Of a DNA stretch of 64,000 bases, positions 57,482-64,000 are shown piece after piece (the stretch's first letter is position 1; each line of letters begins with the position of its first letter). This DNA is from an uncultured Lachnospiraceae bacterium (lineage in GTDB: Bacteria > Bacillota > Clostridia > Lachnospirales > Lachnospiraceae), in NCBI GenBank assembly GCA_910587045.1, contig CAJULG010000001.1, positions 62,001 through 126,000 of the forward strand, in the 5' to 3' direction. The position numbers and the translations under genes were made by a program. A model generated the notes under the pieces. That model saw nothing but the letters and a program-made list of their open reading frames with translations, had not been told where the DNA came from and did no database searches.

Positions 57482-59188
57482 TCAATTCTCTGTAATATCC
57501 GGTCCATCCACCTTGATCTGACCCCTGCCATGCTCCTTTGCATAGTACATGGACCAGTCTGCCCGCTTGATCAGCTGATTTACATCATCACAAATTGCAG
57601 GATAGGAGGAAACACCGATGCTGACATTCATGGTAACGATATGTCCATACGCCTCCACCTTCGCCTCTGCGATGCTTTTATGCAGCTTCTGAATGACCGG
57701 AAGTGCTTCCTCTACTCCCATATTCGGAAGAGCGATCACGAATTCTTCTCCACCATACCGGCAGATAAAACCGAGCTCCTGTTCTTCAATATGCTCGGCA
57801 GTGATCCGGGCGATCCGTTTGATCACCTCGTCTCCTACCAGATGCCCGTAGGTATCATTAATGCGTTTAAACTTATCAATATCAAACAGCGTGACTGTCA
57901 ACGGTTCCTTCAATGTGATCGTCCATTCGATCTGTTCTGCAAACAGCTTGTTAAAATATGTCCGGTTATTGATCCCGGTCAGGCCATCCGTCTGAGCAGT
58001 ATGGCGCATCTGAGCATACATCTTAATATTATGAATCGCAAGATTCACCTGGGGTACGATCGTATCATAAAATGCAAGATAGTTGTCAAAGGACGTGGAC
58101 TGTCTGGAGCCGCTGACAAGAATACCATACTTTTCATCATCCAATACCAGTGGAAGCACTAAAAGGGCTTCTGTCTGTGTTCTGGATATTCCCGGATACG
58201 CCTGCTCCGGAAACTGGTTGATCACCCAGTGCTGTTCCGCATTCATTCCGGCAAGACGGTACAACTGTTCCATCTCAGGAAAATCCTTCAATTCAGGATT
58301 TGATGCACAGCGATATTCAAATAGTGAATTCTTATTAAAGGATACCTTTTCTGCAATATAGATCGCACAAAATTCCACACTGCGAACCCGCATGATCACA
58401 TCCAGGATAAAATTCATCACTGCCGGAATATCCAGTGAGATAGAATTGCTGATAAACTTCAGAATCTCCGCCTGTGCCGCCAGCTCCGTATTCGACTGCT
58501 GAATATCCTTGTTCATCTGACCAAGCTGTACCCGCTGAAGGTTTAATTCCTCATTAACCTTCTGGATCCGGTCCTTAAACCTGATCAGCTTATCATTGCT
58601 GTTACCCATGTTCTCGATTTCTGTGGAAAGCTGCTGGTTCTGAAGCATCAGCTTATGCTCTGTCTGATAGAACAAACGCACGATCAGGATATCGTAAATA
58701 ACCAGCATAATATAGACAAACAGCAAAAAGAAGGCGTTGAAATTCACTCCATAAACAGAAAAATATGCAAAAGCGCAAAGCACTGCCGGAAAGACCAGCA
58801 GCAGCAGATTCTTAATACTGATATGAGCACTGGTAGCATCCTGCAGATAAAAAAATTCAAACATAAACGTAAGCATCAGAACACCGGCACCCATGGCTAT
58901 GTATGTATTGGCCGGATACAGCAGACAGACCATGATCAGATAGAAAATATATTGCAGATACATAAAACCGTGAAGAACGAAAAACCGGTTCCAGAACGAA
59001 AACCGGGACAAGACAGATTCCAGGACAAGAAAAACAACCGTTCCGATCAGCAGCCACAGATAATTCAGCGTGGCGCTCCGGATATCCAGACAGAATATAA
59101 TACCAGTGAAGGCAATCAGAAGTCCATACAGGATCCGATGGAACTTTAGCTGTTCCTGCTGGCGTTCTATGGTCTTTTCCTCTAACAT
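57482..59188 (-). CDS. Membrane GGDEF diguanylate cyclase with GAF-like domain
   Basis: A 568-residue protein: about six N-terminal helices (22-175), a coiled coil (about 180-235), a GAF-like sensor (about 240-385) and a C-terminal GGDEF domain with R-Y-G-G-E-E-F, an active form that makes c-di-GMP. The RxxD inhibitory site is not in its usual place (E-L-G-F there). With the EAL and HD-GYP proteins it gives the region both making and breaking activities. It ends the FtsA-like gene's operon. Confidence 0.9.
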   Translation of the reverse strand: MLEEKTIERQQEQLKFHRILYGLLIAFTGIIFCLDIRSATLNYLWLLIGTVVFLVLESVLSRFSFWNRFFVLHGFMYLQYIFYLIMVCLLYPANTYIAMGAGVLMLTFMFEFFYLQDATSAHISIKNLLLLVFPAVLCAFAYFSVYGVNFNAFFLLFVYIMLVIYDILIVRLFYQTEHKLMLQNQQLSTEIENMGNSNDKLIRFKDRIQKVNEELNLQRVQLGQMNKDIQQSNTELAAQAEILKFISNSISLDIPAVMNFILDVIMRVRSVEFCAIYIAEKVSFNKNSLFEYRCASNPELKDFPEMEQLYRLAGMNAEQHWVINQFPEQAYPGISRTQTEALLVLPLVLDDEKYGILVSGSRQSTSFDNYLAFYDTIVPQVNLAIHNIKMYAQMRHTAQTDGLTGINNRTYFNKLFAEQIEWTITLKEPLTVTLFDIDKFKRINDTYGHLVGDEVIKRIARITAEHIEEQELGFICRYGGEEFVIALPNMGVEEALPVIQKLHKSIAEAKVEAYGHIVTMNVSIGVSSYPAICDDVNQLIKRADWSMYYAKEHGRGQIKVDGPDITEN

Positions 59189-59191
59189 AGG

Positions 59192-61255
59192 TTAGCTCCT
59201 CCAAAAAATCTTAATATTATCCCCATTCTTTAATTCATCAAAATGCTCTGCTTTCTGGTCATTCAACAGCATGACCAGCTCCGAACCCTGCATTCTGGAA
59301 GTATCAAAATGCATGATATCAAATATCTCGACAAATACATATCTGTCTTTCCCTGACAGGGTATAGGTCTTCTCATTGGCAGTAACAACGATCGTCCGGG
59401 AATTCCCGCTCTCTGCCGGCTCCGTCTTCCCGCCAGGCCCCTCTTTCTCTTCTTCAGGGGAATCCGGTTCTCCTGCAGTTTCTTCCGGAAGATCTTTATA
59501 TGCAAGCTGCTCCTGCCAGGACACTTTGAAATTCTCGTATATCTTTGTGGTTCCATCTGCCGCTTCATTATTGACCAGAACGGTCCCTTCCGGCTTCACA
59601 TCCATAAACGTAAACAACTGATCTAAGGTATAATAATTCAAAATCTGAATATCGTCCTGATCCTGCACCTGGTAAAATTCCGATTCCAGATGACCGTTCA
59701 CGCTGGCAAACTTCGGACACTGCACCATGACCTGATTCACCTGAAAGGAAATCGTATTCGTAAATTCCGGAATCTGTCCCAGTGTCAGTTCTGCGTGTTC
59801 TCCCCGGGTAGATTCCTGTATGACGATCCGGTCGTTCGCTTCAATCGGGGCATTGATCGAGGTTTCATGTTCATTCACGGAAATCACAGCAGCATCTCCC
59901 TGATGTCCCCTTAAAAACCGGCTCTTTCCATTTACTGTATAATGCAGATCCCTGCCCCGCTTCGGAAAGATTGCTTCATTCTTCAAACCAAGCTGCATTG
60001 CCGCGTCAAATACGGTCAGATGATCATTATTATATAATTTGATCCGTTCCTCATTCACCAGAACAAAGATAAAATGATTCTTCTGGTCATAATAATTCAG
60101 ACAGATACCGATCGGTGTGACCAGTAACGGATCCTTTTTCACATCCGGTACATGGATATGGATATCCTGCATGACCTCTTCGCCCCGAAGCGCTACCCGT
60201 TCCTCGGGAAGCTTCAACTGCCTGGCCAGAGCCTCCGTAAAGCCGGGAAGCTTACCGCCGCCGCCGACTACAAATACAGCACTCACCGGCTTTCCGGCAT
60301 TCAACTCCAGAATCTTCTCTGCCACACTCTTTGTAATTTCCAGTACAATATCTCCTGTCAGTGCATAGACCTCTGCCGGGGTGATCTTATGAGAAATTCC
60401 CATAATATCCTTATAAGTCATACTCTTCCGCTTGGGCGATATCATCTTGATCTTTTCTGCTGTATTGAAATCCACCAGAAATTCCTTTACGATCCGTTCC
60501 GTGATCTCATCACCGGCGGAAGGGATCATGCCATAACCGATCACACTTCCATCTTTTGTAACACAGATATCGGAAGTCCCGGCTCCCACATCCACCAATG
60601 CAATATTTAACAGCCGGTAATTCTGCGGGATGGCTACATGCATGGCAGCGATCGGCTCCAGTGTGAGATTGGACACGGTAAGTCCGGCCTGCTCCACTGC
60701 CGCATACAGGCTGTCAACCACCTCTTCCGGCAGAAAGGTAGCCAGCACATCTCCGCTGATCCGTCTTGCCTTATGACCTTCCAGATTGGAGATCTCATAT
60801 CCGTTCATATAGTATTTGATCACGGTATAGCCAACACAGTAATACCGCTCCTCGGTTCCAAGCTCCGCCACGATCTGTTCATGTGCCCGCTCTACGCCCA
60901 GCATTTCCAGAGAATGAATGTATTCCAGATTCACGACAGTCTGATCGTGAAACTCATACTCACCTACTCCTACTGCAGTCCGCAGCACCCGTCCGGCAGC
61001 AGCAATGCAGACTTCCGTCAGATTCCTTCCGATCTGCAATTCCAGTTCAGACTTTACAGAAGCGATCTCTTCCGCCACCGTTCCAATGTCATGAATCTGT
61101 CCGTCCACCATTGCTCTGGTCTCATGCAGCTTCACACTCTGAGCTACTACATGAAACCCTTCCACATCCTGATATCCAACTGTACCCACAATGCTTCTGG
61201 TTCCGATATCCAGACCGAACACCAACGGCTGCGGATATTTTGTTAATGCCGACAT
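59192..61255 (-). CDS. FtsA-like ATPase with long C-terminal extension
   Basis: A 687-residue protein. Residues 1-380 are an FtsA/PilM-type actin-fold ATPase (V-F-G-L-D-I-G-T-R-S, V-D-V-G-A-G-T-S-D-I, V-V-G-G-G-G-K-L-P-G) with an inserted SHS2/1C-like region (about 85-170). The 300-residue remainder is unlike FtsA, with three ubiquitin/beta-grasp-like stretches and an acidic linker; it lacks an obvious membrane-targeting amphipathic helix. No ftsZ lies beside it. Its place between coaE and the GGDEF gene gives no clear clue. A cell-shape or division role is likely but unproved. Confidence 0.75.
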   Translation of the reverse strand: MSALTKYPQPLVFGLDIGTRSIVGTVGYQDVEGFHVVAQSVKLHETRAMVDGQIHDIGTVAEEIASVKSELELQIGRNLTEVCIAAAGRVLRTAVGVGEYEFHDQTVVNLEYIHSLEMLGVERAHEQIVAELGTEERYYCVGYTVIKYYMNGYEISNLEGHKARRISGDVLATFLPEEVVDSLYAAVEQAGLTVSNLTLEPIAAMHVAIPQNYRLLNIALVDVGAGTSDICVTKDGSVIGYGMIPSAGDEITERIVKEFLVDFNTAEKIKMISPKRKSMTYKDIMGISHKITPAEVYALTGDIVLEITKSVAEKILELNAGKPVSAVFVVGGGGKLPGFTEALARQLKLPEERVALRGEEVMQDIHIHVPDVKKDPLLVTPIGICLNYYDQKNHFIFVLVNEERIKLYNNDHLTVFDAAMQLGLKNEAIFPKRGRDLHYTVNGKSRFLRGHQGDAAVISVNEHETSINAPIEANDRIVIQESTRGEHAELTLGQIPEFTNTISFQVNQVMVQCPKFASVNGHLESEFYQVQDQDDIQILNYYTLDQLFTFMDVKPEGTVLVNNEAADGTTKIYENFKVSWQEQLAYKDLPEETAGEPDSPEEEKEGPGGKTEPAESGNSRTIVVTANEKTYTLSGKDRYVFVEIFDIMHFDTSRMQGSELVMLLNDQKAEHFDELKNGDNIKIFWRS

Positions 61256-61299
61256 ACTGCCTCCTGCGTATACTGATATTACTATATTTTACCATACAA

Positions 61300-61893
61300 C
61301 TATGTATTCTTCAACAATTCCCGTATCTGTTTTTTTATATCACTGATACTCCCCTGATTCTCAATAACACGGGAACAATGATCCCGGTAAAAAGAATCTG
61401 CAGCCTGATTTTCCATCACACGTTCCCAGTGTTCCCGGCTGCGGCCCCGTCCCAGCATAAGCCGCTGGAGCCGAAGTTCCCGGGGTACATGAATATACCA
61501 GATTTCGTCACAGATGGCAGTATACCCGTCCTCAATCAACAGTGCCGCCTCTATCACAAAGTAATCCACATCCCCTGTCTGCCGGCAGCGGGAAATCGCC
61601 TCCAGAATATAACGCTTTACCTCCGGATGGACAATATGATTTAACCGTTCCAGCCATTCCGGGGACCGGAAGACCAGTTCCCCTAATCTTCCCCGGTCAA
61701 TCTGTCCTTCTGCATCCAGGATCTGTTCTGAAAACACCTCTACAATCTGCTGAAAAGCCGGCTGTCCCGGCTCCATCAGTACATGTGCCACCTTATCCGC
61801 CTCCAGGATATACGCATGATAGTCCTGCTCCAGCAGGGTGAGCACGGTACTCTTTCCGGCACCGATCCCGCCGGTGATCCCTATGATCCGCAT
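61300..61893 (-). CDS. coaE: Dephospho-CoA kinase
   Basis: A 197-residue P-loop kinase performing the last step of coenzyme A synthesis. The loop is G-I-T-G-G-I-G-A-G-K-S at the N-terminus; D-A-D-like LEADKVAH and the R-L-M-L-G-R-G segment are typical. It lies 33 bp after polA, a usual Firmicute pairing. Confidence 0.95.
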   Translation of the reverse strand: MRIIGITGGIGAGKSTVLTLLEQDYHAYILEADKVAHVLMEPGQPAFQQIVEVFSEQILDAEGQIDRGRLGELVFRSPEWLERLNHIVHPEVKRYILEAISRCRQTGDVDYFVIEAALLIEDGYTAICDEIWYIHVPRELRLQRLMLGRGRSREHWERVMENQAADSFYRDHCSRVIENQGSISDIKKQIRELLKNT

Positions 61894-61926
61894 CGCTTTT
61901 CCTCCCCGTCCCTGTCTTTCTGCATC

Positions 61927-63999
61927 CTATTTGGCATCATACCAGTTATCTGCAACGTGAATATCAATATCCAATGGAACCGAAAGAGTTGCCGCCTGTT
62001 CCATCTCCTCATGGACGATCCGGGTGACAAGCTCCGTTTCCTCCGGTTTCGTTTCAATCAGCAGTTCATCATGAATCTGCAGGATCAACCGGGATTCCAG
62101 CTTCTCCTTCTGCAGCCGCTCCCGTACCCGGTTCATGGCAAGCTTGATAATATCAGCGGCAGTCCCCTGGATCGGAGAATTCATGGCGATCCGCTCCCCA
62201 AAGCTTCGTTGCATAAAGTTACTGGACTGAATCTCCGGCACCGGACGCTGGCGGTGATACATGGTCTCTACCACACCGGCGGTTCTGGCCGCCTCCACCT
62301 GCCGGTCCAGAAACTCCTTAATCTTCGGATACGTAGCAAAATACCGTTCAATATACTCCGCCGCTTCTTTCCTGGATATATCCAGATCCTGACTCAGGCC
62401 ATAAGCGCTGATACCATAAACAATGCCGAAATTCACTGCTTTGGCATTCCGGCGCTGTAATGGCGTTACCGCTTCAACCGGAACACCAAACACCTCCGAA
62501 GCGGTAGACGCATGAATATCCTTATTATGCCGAAACGCATCGATCAGTACCGGATCTCCGGATAAATGGGCAAGCACCCGCAGTTCAATCTGAGAATAAT
62601 CCGCATCCACAAATACCCAGCCCTCGCGCGGCACAAATACCTTCCGGATCATCCTTCCCAGCGGCATGCGGATCGGTATATTCTGCAGATTCGGCTCCGT
62701 ACTGCTGATCCGTCCGGTAGCCGTGATCGTCTGATGAAATCTGCCATGGATCCGGTCATCCTCCTGAATATAGGCGGCAAGTCCCTCCGCATAAGTAGAC
62801 TTTAGCTTGGTAAGCTGACGATACTCCAGGATCTCGGCTATGATCGGATGATCGCCCCTTATCTTTTCCAGCACTTCCACATTCGTGGAATACCCGGTCT
62901 TCGTCTTCTTTCCGCCAGACAGCTTCATATGCTCGAACAGCACTTCGCCCAGCTGCTTCGGCGACTGTATGTTGAATTCCTCTCCTGCCAGTTCGTGAAT
63001 ATGAGCCTCCAGTTCCTGGATCCGTCCGGTCAGACGGTTTCCGTACTCAGCCAATGCCTCCCGTTCCACCCGGATCCCCCATCGCTCCATATCATACAGG
63101 GAATAGATGGTCGGACACTCCAGCTTCCAGTACAGATCCAGCATCCCCTTCTGCTCCAGCATGGCTTCGATCCTCTTCCCTGCAGCAAGTGCAACACAGA
63201 TCTGATCCGCCAGCATCTCCTGTACCGCAGGCTCACGCAGGGTGAATGGTGTGATATCTGTCTTTCCCAGTAACTCCGTTCTTGAAGGCACCGTGATCCC
63301 GAGGATATCCCGTGCAATATCATCATAGTAATACGTATCCTTCAACGGATTCAGCAGATAACAGGCGACAGCCAGATCCAGAACAGCCGGCAGATCCGTC
63401 CCCATACCGGCAGCCAGGACAGGAAGCTGATTCTTCCAGCCTATGGTAATGACCTTCCGTTTCCCGTCCAGCAGACGGCAGACCTGCCGGACCAGATAAT
63501 CCTCCGTCAGAAAATTCTCAACCACAACAAGGGTCCCCTGTCCCTCTGTATCTGAAATGAGCAGACCAAGCAGCCCCTGCTCTCCGGTCACACACTGCAG
63601 GGCAAGCACCGGACGAGCCAGTAAGCCCTGAAAAAACGCCTCTGCCTCCGGCAGATCCTCCATGATCTTTAAAGATGCCTGAAAACGGGTGGTCTGCATC
63701 GGCTGGGAAAACCGGCCTAATATGGTCTTCAGTTCCAGTTGTTTCAATATCTCATAAGAGCGTTCATTATATAACTCCCCGAGTGCCATTTCATCCATAG
63801 AAACCTCCAGCGGACAGTCCAGCCTGATCGTGGCAAGCTCTTTACTGAGCAGCGCCTGCTCATAATAGGTCTCCAGATTCTCTTTTGCTTTATTGGGCTT
63901 GATCTCATCAATATGAGCATAGGCATTCTCAATCGAATGGTACGCTGTTATAATTTTCGTTGCCGTTTTTTCCCCGATCCCCGGAACGCCCGGAATGTT
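61927..63999 (-). CDS. polA: DNA polymerase I, cut by the window edge
   Basis: The frame is open to the window edge, so the 5' exonuclease domain's first part lies beyond. The visible start N-I-P-G-V-P-G-I-G-E-K-T-A belongs to the helix-three-turn-helix of the 5'-3' exonuclease. A 3'-5' exonuclease-like domain lacking the full acidic set follows, then polymerase motifs A (V-D-A-D-Y-S-Q-I-E-L-R), B (R-R-N-A-K-A-V-N-F-G-I-V-Y-G) and C (H-D-E-L). The missing proofreading residues are usual for Firmicute Pol I. Confidence 0.95.
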   Translation of the reverse strand, partial: NIPGVPGIGEKTATKIITAYHSIENAYAHIDEIKPNKAKENLETYYEQALLSKELATIRLDCPLEVSMDEMALGELYNERSYEILKQLELKTILGRFSQPMQTTRFQASLKIMEDLPEAEAFFQGLLARPVLALQCVTGEQGLLGLLISDTEGQGTLVVVENFLTEDYLVRQVCRLLDGKRKVITIGWKNQLPVLAAGMGTDLPAVLDLAVACYLLNPLKDTYYYDDIARDILGITVPSRTELLGKTDITPFTLREPAVQEMLADQICVALAAGKRIEAMLEQKGMLDLYWKLECPTIYSLYDMERWGIRVEREALAEYGNRLTGRIQELEAHIHELAGEEFNIQSPKQLGEVLFEHMKLSGGKKTKTGYSTNVEVLEKIRGDHPIIAEILEYRQLTKLKSTYAEGLAAYIQEDDRIHGRFHQTITATGRISSTEPNLQNIPIRMPLGRMIRKVFVPREGWVFVDADYSQIELRVLAHLSGDPVLIDAFRHNKDIHASTASEVFGVPVEAVTPLQRRNAKAVNFGIVYGISAYGLSQDLDISRKEAAEYIERYFATYPKIKEFLDRQVEAARTAGVVETMYHRQRPVPEIQSSNFMQRSFGERIAMNSPIQGTAADIIKLAMNRVRERLQKEKLESRLILQIHDELLIETKPEETELVTRIVHEEMEQAATLSVPLDIDIHVADNWYDAK

Positions 64000-64000
64000 A

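Noticed and set aside
56927..58162. 411-aa plus-strand ORF.
   Set aside because: It spans the antisense of pta, a promoter gap and the GGDEF gene; both minus genes are well supported.
60883..61644. 253-aa plus-strand ORF.
   Set aside because: Antisense to the FtsA-like gene and coaE; composition is typical of a shadow frame.

Overview
The window looks like a chromosomal segment of a Gram-positive anaerobe of class Clostridia, most likely a Lachnospiraceae-type gut bacterium. This rests on gene order (P-loop protein / HlyD-like adaptor / yggS / sepF / divIVA / lspA / rluD; rplU-prp-rpmA-obgE; pta-ackA-rpmF-plsX-rnc-smc-ftsY), on a divergent yneA-like/lexA pair with Bacillus/Clostridium-type SOS boxes, and on fermentation genes (pta-ackA, mgsA). 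No rRNA, tRNA or CRISPR array was found.

Layout. 1-8250 (+ strand): the end of a rodA/ftsW gene, mgsA, a D,D-carboxypeptidase, the sepF-divIVA division cluster with lspA and an RluA-type pseudouridine synthase, then a cytidylate-kinase-like gene. 8325-16975: an integrated element of about 8.6 kb bounded by 31-bp direct repeats. 17072-20270 (+): a chromosomal Xer-type tyrosine recombinase, ttcA, a yneA-like gene (-) and lexA. 20341-64000 is almost entirely on the minus strand: an HD-GYP protein, rsfS-yqeK-nadD-yhbY, obgE-rpmA-prp-rplU, a broken giant adhesin, rng, fliB, the TIGR03936/TIGR03960 pair, tyrS, pepD, a UPF0210/ACT pair, a metallo-hydrolase, an ASKHA ferredoxin protein, an EAL protein, ilvA, ftsY, an AI-2E-family transporter, smc, rnc, plsX, rpmF, ackA, pta, a GGDEF protein, an FtsA-like protein, coaE and polA (cut by the window edge).

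The standout is the 8.6-kb element. Its structural half reads as a filamentous phage (inovirus) module: small membrane protein, ssDNA-binding-like protein, tiny major-coat-like protein, strong intrinsic terminator, large adsorption-type protein with signal and C-terminal anchor, very small membrane proteins, and a Zot/pI-type ATPase. Its replication half is not the usual filamentous-phage kind. The initiator carries the motifs of eukaryotic-virus-like CRESS-DNA Rep proteins (HxH, YxxK, SF3 helicase). The non-coding region next to it contains a perfect stem-loop whose loop displays TAGTATTAC, the circovirus nonanucleotide, on the Rep-coding strand, flanked by ATTCCGC iterons. A roughly 99-nt imperfect hairpin nearby is a candidate packaging signal.

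Control and integration also make sense together. A small Cro/CI-like repressor lies among three copies of a 22-bp palindrome. Two copies sit inside TTGACA/TATTAT promoters, one firing leftward into a row of small genes and one into the rep operon. The attachment site is a palindromic Xer/dif-like sequence just upstream of the host recombinase gene, and the element has no integrase of its own, so it probably borrows the host enzyme. When the element is circular, the leftward operon would read through attP into the structural operon, which has no obvious promoter of its own.
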